DNA of 7,324 bases, from contig DGUF01000156.1 of assembly GCA_002394525.1 (NCBI GenBank), positions 1-7,324 of the forward strand. Direction: 5' to 3'. This DNA comes from Lachnospiraceae bacterium UBA4317 (GTDB taxonomy: Bacteria; Bacillota_A; Clostridia; Lachnospirales; Lachnospiraceae). The notes beneath the pieces were generated by a model. The model did no database searches, was not told the DNA's origin, and saw only the letters and a program-made list of their open reading frames with translations. Within the stretch, counting starts at the first letter, position 1. Every line of letters starts with the position of its first letter. The position numbers and the translations under genes are program-made. Shown in pieces: positions 1 through 5,262 of this stretch.

Positions 1-57
1 CAGTTTGACGACATGACCATGCTCTGCCTGGAATATAAAGGAGTCGGCCCGAGCTGA
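1..57 (+). CDS. C-terminal end of a SpoIIE/PP2C-type phosphatase (partial)
   Basis: The first frame is open from the window edge to a TGA at 55-57 and encodes 18 residues that include the stretch DDMTMLCLEYKG. An Asp-Asp-(Met/Ile)-Thr-(Met/Leu)-Leu motif followed by a short hydrophobic strand and a few residues is how many SpoIIE-type (PPM/PP2C) serine phosphatases end; the paired aspartates help bind the metal ions in that family. Such enzymes dephosphorylate anti-sigma-factor antagonists or act as stage II sporulation phosphatases. Only the tail is visible, so neither the start nor any N-terminal sensor or membrane region can be judged. It has no evident functional link to the cobalamin genes that follow. 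The call rests on a single short motif. Confidence 0.55.
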   Translation, partial: QFDDMTMLCLEYKGVGPS

Positions 58-61
58 CAGA

Positions 62-258
62 GGATACAGGTACCCGCCCCTTGACGGGCGGAATCACGAA
101 AAACAGAGTTGAGAGTGATCTGTGCGGGGACAGGGCCTGATCGCTGAGAAAAATGGTTTCGGAATGGACCTTGTCCGGGACTGGGCCAGACCACTGCGGA
201 ATACGTTTCAGAGTGGCTCTGTGCTGCAGAGCCTGATTGTTGCGGGAAAATAAGAATG
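62..258 (+). repeat. Degenerate ~50-bp tandem repeat, three clear units plus one faint unit
   Basis: The gap between the phosphatase tail and the cobK-type gene is built of related units: about 111-160, 161-209 and 210-258, with a fainter one at 62-110. Positions 127-150 and 177-200 match at 18 of 24 bases, and 156-167 against 205-216 match at 10 of 12. Units 1 and 3 share an AGAGTG...TCTGTGC block and a GCCTGAT block. Each unit ends in GAATGG or GAGTGG, and in the last unit this supplies the start codon region of the downstream gene. Traces of unit 0 are CGGAATCACG and CAGAGT before 110. I see no gene, strong promoter or riboswitch here. Alignment was done by eye. Confidence 0.6.
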
Positions 259-2541
259 GTGAAAAAAATACTGATTTTCGGCGGTACCACAGAGGGCAGG
301 AGGGCCGCGGAGAGCCTGCTGCAAAAAGGCCTGCCCTGCCTGGTGTGCGTCGCGACGGACTACGGGGCGGAGGTCATGGAGCCCCACCCCCTGCTCGAGA
401 TCCGGACCGGACGGATGGACAGGGAAAAAATGGCGGACCTGATCGGGCGGGAGCGCTTTGCCTGCGCGATCGACGCGACCCATCCCCACGCGGCCCTGGT
501 CTCGGAGGAAATCCGGGCGGCCTGCCGGCAGACCGGACTTGCCCGACTGCGCCTGGGGCGCAGGACAGAGGCCGGAGACGGAGCCGCGGAAAGTCTGGAA
601 AATGTACATTTCGTAGATTCCCCGGAAGAAGCGGGGGCCTTTCTGGCCGCGGCGCCGGGCGGCATTCTCGTGACCACGGGCAGCAAGGAGCTGGAGAAGC
701 TGGCGCAGGTAGTCGGGGATCCCTCCCGGATCACTGCCCGTGTCCTGCCGTCGGCGGAGAGCCTGGAGGCCTGCGCGCGCGCGGGGCTGACCGGCCGGCA
801 GATTGTCGCCATGCAGGGGCCCTTCGACCTGGAGATGAACTGCGCCCTGATCCGGCACACAGGGGCCTCCTGGCTTCTGACCAAGGAGACCGGCGCGGCG
901 GGGGGCTATCCCGAGAAGCTGGAGGCCGCGAAGGTCTGCGGGATCGGCGCGGTCGTGATCCGCAGACCCGGAAACGGAGCGGAGGAGGGGCTGGAGCTCT
1001 CTCTGCAGGAGGCTGTGGAGGCGGCCTGCCGCTGCGCGGGACTGGATGGCGCAGCGGACGGGGGCGGCGGAATCAGCGCCGCGGATGCCGGAGACCGGCG
1101 TTTTGACGAAGATGGAACAGCCGGCGGACATGCAGATTCTGCTGATCCGATGGCGGAAAGCCGCAAGGCGGGTGCAGATCCCGCAATCGGCGGAAATGCA
1201 GGTCCGGCAACGTTCAGCCGGGTCAAGGCGGAAAAGCCAGCCGGCGAGAGTGTCCGGCCCTCACAGAAACAGAGCCTTGCCCTGGTCGGGATCGGCGTCG
1301 GTGTCAGCGATGCACGGACACTCGAGGCGGACCGGACCCTGGCGGAGGCCGAGCTGGTCTTTGGCGCGGGGAGCGTCCTCCATCTTTTGGAGGAGGACGG
1401 CACGCTGGCCGGAAAGCAGGCGGTCCCCGTCTACGAGAGCCGGGCCATCCTCCAGCACCTGCGGGACCACCCGGAGATCAGCCGGGCCGCCGTCGCCTAT
1501 TCCGGGGACAGCGGCTTCTACAGCGGGGCCTCCTCCATGCTGGCCCTGATCCGCAGGATCCGGCAGGAAAAAGCAGAGGAAGCGGCTTCCCTCCCGGAGC
1601 TGAGGACGGTGTGCGGGATCTCCTGCGTCTCCTGGTTCGCCGCCCGGGCCGGGATTGCCTGGCAGGACCTGAAGATCCTGAGCTCCCACGGGCGCTTCTG
1701 CAATGTGACGGGCCAGGTCAGGAGAAACCCCCGCAGCTTTCTGCTCCTGTCCGGAGCGGAGGATGTCCGCAGGACAGGGACAGCGCTCGCGGACGCGCAG
1801 CAGCGGGGCCTTCTGGGGGACCTGGATCTGATCCTCGGCTATGAGCTCTCGCGGCCGGAGGAAGAGGTCCGTCCCTGCAGCCCGCAGGACCTCTGCGGGG
1901 TCGTGAAGGAGGGGCTCTATGTCCTTTTCATCGGACATGAGGATGCCCTGGACCGCCCCGTCGTGCCGGGTCTGCCCGATTCAGCCTTTATCCGGGGCAA
2001 AGCGCCCATGACCTCCTCCGAGATCCGGGCTCTCTCCCTCTGCAGGCTGGAACTGACCTCCCGCGCCGTCGTCTGGGACGTCGGAGCCGGGACGGGCTCC
2101 GTGAGTGTGGAGGCCGCCCTGACCTGCCCCGAGGGACAGGTGTGGGCCATCGAGCGCCATGCGGAGGCAGTCGCCCTGCTCCGGGAAAACCGGGATAAAT
2201 TCTGCCTTATGAATATGGAAATCGTGGAGGGCAGAGCGCCCGAAGCCCTGGAGGACCTGCCTGCCCCGACCCATGTCTTTATCGGGGGCAGCGGCGGGGA
2301 GATCGGACAGATCCTGCGCCTCTCCCTGGAAAAGAATCCCAATGTCCGCATCGTCGTCAACTGCATCACGGCCGAGACCCTGGCGGCCCTGCAGGCAGCC
2401 CTGCCTGACCTGCCGGTCCGCGATGTCCAGTGCGTCCAGGTGAGCGTGCAGCGCGGGGAGATGCTGGGCCGCTACCACTACCTGCGCGCCCTCAATCCTG
2501 TCTTTATCCTTTCTATGAGAGGCGCCGGGACCGGGGAATGA
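256..2541 (+). CDS. Trifunctional CbiJ(CobK)-CbiE-CbiT fusion: cobalt-precorrin-6A reductase and C5, C15-methyltransferase/decarboxylase
   Basis: This 761-residue protein carries three successive cobalamin enzymes. Residues 1-260 are CobK/CbiJ, which reduces (cobalt-)precorrin-6A: GGTTEGR at 9-15, DATHPHA at 73-79, TTGSKEL at 140-146, MQGPF at 186-190, and an ETGAAGG segment near 211. Residues 262-338 are a Gly/Ala-rich hydrophilic linker. Residues 340-560 are CbiE (C5 methylation): VGIG near 344, SGDSGFYSG at 416-424, GISCVSW at 454-460, SSHGR at 476-480. Residues 573-750 are CbiT (C15 methylation with C12-acetate decarboxylation): an SAM-binding WDVGAGTGSVS at 607-617, FIGGSGGE at 675-682, NCITAET at 702-708. 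All act in the cytosol on S-adenosylmethionine or reduced nucleotide. CbiE-CbiT fusions (CobL) are known; adding the reductase is less usual. The ribosome site is weak (GCGGGA, 242-247). GTG at 259 is an alternative start giving MKKILIFGG. No frameshift is seen. Confidence 0.93.
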   Translation: MVKKILIFGGTTEGRRAAESLLQKGLPCLVCVATDYGAEVMEPHPLLEIRTGRMDREKMADLIGRERFACAIDATHPHAALVSEEIRAACRQTGLARLRLGRRTEAGDGAAESLENVHFVDSPEEAGAFLAAAPGGILVTTGSKELEKLAQVVGDPSRITARVLPSAESLEACARAGLTGRQIVAMQGPFDLEMNCALIRHTGASWLLTKETGAAGGYPEKLEAAKVCGIGAVVIRRPGNGAEEGLELSLQEAVEAACRCAGLDGAADGGGGISAADAGDRRFDEDGTAGGHADSADPMAESRKAGADPAIGGNAGPATFSRVKAEKPAGESVRPSQKQSLALVGIGVGVSDARTLEADRTLAEAELVFGAGSVLHLLEEDGTLAGKQAVPVYESRAILQHLRDHPEISRAAVAYSGDSGFYSGASSMLALIRRIRQEKAEEAASLPELRTVCGISCVSWFAARAGIAWQDLKILSSHGRFCNVTGQVRRNPRSFLLLSGAEDVRRTGTALADAQQRGLLGDLDLILGYELSRPEEEVRPCSPQDLCGVVKEGLYVLFIGHEDALDRPVVPGLPDSAFIRGKAPMTSSEIRALSLCRLELTSRAVVWDVGAGTGSVSVEAALTCPEGQVWAIERHAEAVALLRENRDKFCLMNMEIVEGRAPEALEDLPAPTHVFIGGSGGEIGQILRLSLEKNPNVRIVVNCITAETLAALQAALPDLPVRDVQCVQVSVQRGEMLGRYHYLRALNPVFILSMRGAGTGE

Positions 2542-2590
2542 AGTCCCGAAAATATAGACCGGAAAAAAAGGCGGAAAATCGAGATTTGTT

Positions 2591-2636
2591 CGGAGTCCTG
2601 AACAGGGCTGTCCTCAGGCAGATGTTCAGGACTTCG
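2591..2636 (+). terminator. Long hairpin with AT-rich tail after the cbiJ-E-T fusion gene
   Basis: A stem of 14 pairs joins 2591-2604 to 2623-2636, with a single G-U pair; its core is the perfect 10-base inverted repeat AGTCCTGAAC/GTTCAGGACT. The 18-base loop can form a smaller stem (CTG 2608-2610 with CAG 2619-2621). It begins 50 bases after the stop codon and is followed by an AT-rich, U-rich stretch (about 2637-2683) rather than a clean run of U. That fits either a weak intrinsic terminator or a 3'-end processing/stability structure separating this transcript from cbiG. The structure is read directly; its role is inferred. Confidence 0.5.
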
Positions 2637-2725
2637 CAATATTTCTTTATATTTCCTTATGTTTGCTTACAGTGCTTTTTTTACAGAATCAGGTGTGATG
2701 AGCGCCCGGCATAGACTTTTTTCAT

Positions 2726-2783
2726 ACAGGCAGAGACATTTTTTCAAAAAAATGCCTGTGAGAAACAGGCGCGAGTGAGGAGG
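2726..2783 (+). promoter_or_regulatory. Mutually exclusive hairpins in the cbiG leader, ending at its ribosome site
   Basis: TGCCTGT at 2753-2759 can pair with ACAGGCA upstream (2726-2732, seven perfect pairs). Its inner bases GCCTGT (2754-2759) can instead pair with ACAGGC downstream (2765-2770). The upstream pairing encloses a TTTTTT-C-AAAAAAA segment that can also fold on itself. The two folds cannot coexist. The downstream hairpin ends seven bases before the strong Shine-Dalgarno AGGAGG (2778-2783), which lies five bases ahead of the cbiG ATG. Read on the - strand, the 2754-2770 hairpin is followed by seven T's and would resemble an intrinsic terminator, although no - strand gene is seen here. 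A leader switch for cbiG is possible but unproven. Confidence 0.4.
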
Positions 2784-2788
2784 AACCC

Positions 2789-3922
2789 ATGAGGATCGTC
2801 ATGATGGCCTGCACAGAGCGGGGATTTGCCCTGATGGACCTGTCGGCGGAGAGGCTTGCCGAGGAGCTACCGGAGGCGGACATCCTGCGGACAGGGCGCT
2901 GTGCCCATGTGCCGGGATATGAAGAGGGCCCCCGGCTCTCGGAGTGCGCGGACCGGTGGTTTCCGGAGGCGGATGCTCTGGTCTTTTTTACAGCGACCGG
3001 GATCGCGGTCCGCTGCATCGCCCCCCATGTGCGCGACAAGTTCTCGGATCCCGCCGTCCTGGCCGTCGATGAGAACGGGCACTTCTGCATTTCCCTTTTG
3101 TCCGGACATGCCGGAGGGGCCAACCGCCTGTGCCGGATCCTGTCCCGGGCGATCGGGGCTCAGCCGGTCATCACCACAGCCACGGACGGAAGGCAGCTCT
3201 TTGCCGTCGATGTTTTTGCCGTTGAAAACCATTTGAAGCTCATGGACCGGGCCGCCGCCAAAAGGATTTCCGCCCGCATACTGGCGGGAGAGCAGGCGGC
3301 CATCTATATAGAGGGGGAAGGCACGCGGGACGACTGCGCCGCCTCCGTGGGCGATCTGTCCGGAGCACGGTCCACAACCAGGCCGGAAACCGCCTCCGCG
3401 GACTGTCTGATCCCTCCGGAATATTACGGCAGCGGCGTCCGCAGGACGGAAAACCGCCGGGAGGCGGATATCATCGTCTCCTTCCGCAGGCTCGCGGATG
3501 ATCCTCCGCAGGCCCTCTACCTGGTTCCCGCCTGTGTGGTCCTGGGGATCGGCTGCCGGAGGGGCGCTTCCTGCGCGCAGATCCGGGAGCTGGCGGACAG
3601 GGTCCTGGAGGAGACCGGTGTTTTCCGGGAGGCGCTCTGCGCCCTGGCTTCGATCGACCTCAAACAGGACGAGCCAGGCCTTCTGGAATTTGCCTCGGAA
3701 TGGGGGCTGCCGGCCTTTTTTTACAGCGCGGACAGGCTCAACGCCCTTCCGGGATCCTTCACGGCCTCCGATTTTGTCCGGAAGGTCACAGGGACGGACA
3801 ATGTGTGTGAGCGCAGCGCCCTCTGCCGGGCCGGGGACCACGCGGGGCTGATTCTGTCCAAGACCGGCGGGAACGGCGCCACGGCCGCCCTGGCCTGTAT
3901 GAAAATCTTTTTTCCATTGTGA
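2789..3922 (+). CDS. cbiG: Cobalt-precorrin-5A hydrolase CbiG
   Basis: CbiG opens the delta-lactone ring of cobalt-precorrin-5A and releases the two-carbon fragment as acetaldehyde, giving cobalt-precorrin-5B in the anaerobic cobalamin route. The 377-residue length is usual for the family. The N-terminal domain shows the FFTATGIAVRCIAP segment (66-79) and LSGHAGGAN (104-112). A variable middle region spans about 130-235. The C-terminal domain starts at VLGIGCRRG (251-259) and continues with SIDLKQDEPGLLEFA (288-302), CERSAL (340-345) and the glycine-rich GGNGATAALA (360-369). The start is set by AGGAGG at 2778-2783. The gene lies 247 bases after the fusion gene in the same direction. A hairpin in that gap suggests it may not be simply co-transcribed. 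It supplies a step shortly before the CbiJ reaction encoded upstream. Confidence 0.93.
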   Translation: MRIVMMACTERGFALMDLSAERLAEELPEADILRTGRCAHVPGYEEGPRLSECADRWFPEADALVFFTATGIAVRCIAPHVRDKFSDPAVLAVDENGHFCISLLSGHAGGANRLCRILSRAIGAQPVITTATDGRQLFAVDVFAVENHLKLMDRAAAKRISARILAGEQAAIYIEGEGTRDDCAASVGDLSGARSTTRPETASADCLIPPEYYGSGVRRTENRREADIIVSFRRLADDPPQALYLVPACVVLGIGCRRGASCAQIRELADRVLEETGVFREALCALASIDLKQDEPGLLEFASEWGLPAFFYSADRLNALPGSFTASDFVRKVTGTDNVCERSALCRAGDHAGLILSKTGGNGATAALACMKIFFPL

Positions 3923-3984
3923 CACTTGTGTGATACAGCCGGTGATAAACTATGCATGTAAACAAAAAACAGTGATCACCCGAC

Positions 3985-4014
3985 TGGAAAACTGATCCGG
4001 AGGCGTGATAGAAT
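3985..4014 (+). promoter_or_regulatory. Candidate extended -10 promoter for the GG-leader peptide gene
   Basis: TGATAGAAT at 4006-4014 fits an extended -10 (TGn plus TAGAAT). A weak -35-like TGGAAA lies at 3985-3990 with an 18-base spacer. Transcription would begin near 4021, leaving a leader of about 58 bases before the ATG at 4079. The 8-base palindrome GTGATCAC (3972-3979) lies just upstream and could be an operator. A second weaker possibility is TTGTGT (3926-3931) with TAAACT (3946-3951), but its spacer is too short. The site was identified by eye. Confidence 0.4.
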
Positions 4015-4078
4015 TATAAGGACCCCGGGCAGATTAGACGAAGATCCGCCGAATCGAGATCCAAAGGAGGATAAAGCG

Positions 4079-4426
4079 ATGAAGGATATGGAAAAAGATA
4101 TGATGAAAATGGATGAGAACATGGTTTATGAAGTGAGCGATCAGGAGCTCGAGCAGACAGCAGGCGGAGCCGTCCGCCCCTATCATCAGTACTCCACTTC
4201 CAGCAGGTGGAAAACCGTCAAGGGACTGAAGAGCGGATACCTGGCCATGAGAACCCAGAGATGCTACGATTACAGAAACGAGATGAGAGGCTGTGAGCTC
4301 TACAACGGGGATAAGGTCAAGATGGTCGAAAAGCCCGTGACCGGATCCGATGGCAGGAAATATGCCAAGGTCTACTCCCCCAAGCATAATGCTACGGGCT
4401 ACGTCAACGCTGATTATCTGAAATGA
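4079..4426 (+). CDS. Double-glycine-leader peptide with SH3-like core
   Basis: The 115-residue product begins with an acidic, Met-rich leader ending in VSDQELEQTAGG (19-30). The pattern of a small residue, D/E-x-E-L and a terminal Gly-Gly is that of leaders cut by C39-peptidase ABC exporters. Threonine at -4 departs from the usual hydrophobic residue. The predicted 85-residue core (31-115) is strongly basic, with 17 Lys/Arg against 7 Asp/Glu by my count. It reads as a bacterial SH3-like fold: GYLAMRT (53-59), GCELYNGDKVKMVE (71-84), a DGRKYAKVY strand (91-99) and the terminal GYVNADYLK. Cys62 and Cys72 could form a disulfide. AAAGGAGG at 4063-4070 fixes the start. The gene has its own promoter candidate and a strong terminator. 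No exporter, immunity or modification gene is present. AGA codons and lower GC differ from its neighbours. It may be a bacteriocin-like or cell-wall-binding secreted peptide; the activity is unknown. Confidence 0.75.
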   Translation: MKDMEKDMMKMDENMVYEVSDQELEQTAGGAVRPYHQYSTSSRWKTVKGLKSGYLAMRTQRCYDYRNEMRGCELYNGDKVKMVEKPVTGSDGRKYAKVYSPKHNATGYVNADYLK

Positions 4427-4466
4427 TCCGCGTGATCCATGATCCACAGGACCGATCAGCTGAAGC

Positions 4467-4519
4467 AGAGCTGTGCGGGCGGTTTGAACAGCCGCCTGCA
4501 CAGCTCTTTTTTTCCTTTT
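4467..4519 (+). terminator. Strong intrinsic terminator of the GG-leader peptide gene
   Basis: A 16-pair stem joins 4467-4482 to 4492-4507 with a single G-U pair and a nine-base loop, followed at once by seven T's (4507-4513) and then CCTTTT. It starts 40 bases past the stop codon of the peptide gene. This is the clearest terminator in the window and isolates the peptide gene from the riboswitch-controlled unit beyond. Confidence 0.95.
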
Positions 4520-4582
4520 GAGTATCTGCTGAATAATTGTTACAAAAAGTCTATAATAAATACAAAAAACCGTCTGGATTCG

Positions 4583-4591
4583 TGTTATAAT
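4583..4591 (+). promoter_or_regulatory. Extended -10 promoter ahead of the cobalamin riboswitch
   Basis: TGTTATAAT is a perfect extended -10 (TGn-TATAAT). No good -35 is seen at the usual distance (A-rich, about 4562-4569), which is acceptable for an extended -10. Transcription would start near 4598, placing the hairpin GTCCTTTTTAAAGGAC (4598-4613) at the very 5' end of the RNA and the riboswitch about 35 bases in. A second TATAAT at 4552-4557 could be another -10 but lacks a recognisable -35. Confidence 0.65.
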
Positions 4592-4633
4592 AGCTTTGTC
4601 CTTTTTAAAGGACGAAATCATTGAATTGAACAT

Positions 4634-4873
4634 GCATTCACAGCGCTCGTAAGGAGCTTAATAAGGAATCCGGTTCAAGACCGGAGCAGCCCCCGCTACT
4701 GTGTGGCAGACGAGACCCGGCCCGCCGCGGGATCCGCATGATCCCGGCAGGTGGAATCACTGGAATTTTGACCGGTCGCAGAAAGAGCATTGATCCTGAT
4801 GCTTTTGCGAAAGATCTTTTCCGGGAAGACGGGAGGTAGGAGGAAGCCAAGCCAGGAGACTTACTGTGAATGT
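4634..4873 (+). ncRNA. Cobalamin (B12) riboswitch aptamer
   Basis: The conserved core is plain: GGAATCCGGT near 4665, then CAGCCCCCGC at 4687-4696 followed by TACTGTG. CACTGGA (near 4759) and TCCGGGAAG (near 4820) flank the next helix. The B12 box AAGCCAGGAGAC lies at 4849-4860. The ends close in a P1 helix: CATTCACAG (4635-4643) pairs perfectly with CTGTGAATG (4864-4872), with one more wobble pair outside. The element binds adenosyl- or related cobalamin and lowers expression of the downstream gene. It carries extra peripheral hairpins, for example GGGATC/GATCCC (4730-4746) and AGCAT/ATGCT (4787-4804). It lies ahead of the binding-protein gene at 5263, not ahead of the biosynthetic genes. 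Confidence 0.95.
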
Positions 4874-4879
4874 GCGGAT

Positions 4880-4959
4880 GCCTTTCTCGGTGGGAGAAAC
4901 GGCTGCGTACAGAAGAAGCGGGGGTATTCTGCGTTCAGCGCGGGACACTCTTCTTTTTT
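4880..4959 (+). terminator. Riboswitch expression platform: hairpin plus terminator-like stem with T-run
   Basis: Just after the aptamer, GCCTTTCTC (4880-4888) pairs with GAGAAA-C-GGC (4894-4903), closing a GGTGG loop. This is the position expected for the L13 hairpin that kisses loop L5 when ligand is bound. Next, AGAAGAAG (4911-4918) pairs with CTTCTTTT (4950-4957), enclosing an inner stem CTGCG/CGCGG (4929-4933 with 4939-4943). The pairing runs into six T's (4954-4959), as in an intrinsic terminator. The sequence CTGCGTNCAG occurs twice (4903-4912 and 4929-4938), so CGCGG could pair with either copy, which offers an alternative fold. Ligand-dependent termination is inferred. Confidence 0.6.
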
Positions 4960-5262
4960 ATGTTGAGGCTGTTTATAGGGATGGCTGAAAAACACATTGC
5001 GGAGGCAGGTGCTTTCAGCATATATTTACAGCAGCGCAGTCACATAAAGCCACTTAAGGTACATTGAGATACAGTGCCTGAGGGCACGGAGGCTGCGGGA
5101 AGAGCGGAAAGCGCGGCCAGGGCGGATCACAGATCCTATAAGAGTCAACACTGTTAAAAATCCCCAGTTTTTAGCATGATGATATGACAGAGGCGGCATT
5201 TTCTGCCGCCTTTTGTCATGTCTGCCGCAAACCGGGCCTGAAGGCAGAACGGAGAGATCATT
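4960..5262 (+). other. Long leader between the riboswitch platform and the binding-protein gene, no gene seen
   Basis: I find no convincing gene in these 303 bases: short open frames lack ribosome sites and continue out of the riboswitch. The stretch contains small hairpins: GTGCC/GGCAC at 5074-5087, GGATC/GATCC at 5124-5136 and an A/T stem at 5155-5173. A large hairpin follows at 5184-5219. The ribosome site GGAG (5251-5254) for the next gene is at its end. A TATAAG at 5137-5142 has no -35. It is most simply the rest of a ~660-base 5' leader starting near 4598. Confidence 0.5.
5184..5219 (+). promoter_or_regulatory. Long hairpin in the binding-protein leader (possible terminator or attenuator)
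   Basis: GGCGGCA (5192-5198) pairs perfectly with TGCCGCC (5204-5210) around a TTTTC loop. The stem continues outward to ATGACA/TGTCAT (5184-5189 with 5214-5219) with one G-U pair and one bulged T. The four T's after the GC stem are partly inside the outer stem, so it is not a clean terminator. The same GCGGCA could instead pair with TGCCGC at 5223-5228. A second short pairing, TCTGCC (5221-5226) with GGCAGA (5243-5248), reaches close to the GGAG ribosome site. Alternative folds controlling translation are conceivable. Confidence 0.45.

Noticed and set aside
74..91. Six-pair GC hairpin (CCGCCC/GGGCGG) shortly after the phosphatase stop
   Set aside because: It has no T-run behind it, so it is not a credible intrinsic terminator. 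It may only be part of the degenerate repeat region.
208..1131. Long open frame on the - strand across the CobK region
   Set aside because: It is a shadow of the GC-rich + strand gene: the + frame carries recognisable CobK motifs, while this one is Arg/Pro/Gly-rich with no family features.
2663..2691. Possible cbiG promoter (TTGCTT with GAATCA)
   Set aside because: The -10 is too far from consensus; the AT-rich stretch may hold a promoter but none can be assigned.
2430..2714. Open frame overlapping the end of the fusion gene and the gap before cbiG
   Set aside because: It overlaps the CbiT coding end, lacks a proper ribosome site, and its tail runs through the hairpin and AT-rich spacer; no family resemblance.
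2867..3925. 352-codon open frame on the - strand opposite cbiG
   Set aside because: It is antisense to a clear cbiG and its protein is low-complexity Gly/Arg/Pro text typical of high-GC shadows.
4034..4633. 199-codon open frame on the - strand across the GG-leader peptide
   Set aside because: It crosses the strong terminator and promoter of the + strand units, and the + strand peptide has a ribosome site and recognisable domains.
4870..5067. Small open frame MCGCLSRW... after the riboswitch
   Set aside because: It begins in the riboswitch P1/platform region, has no ribosome site, and passes through the terminator-like stem.
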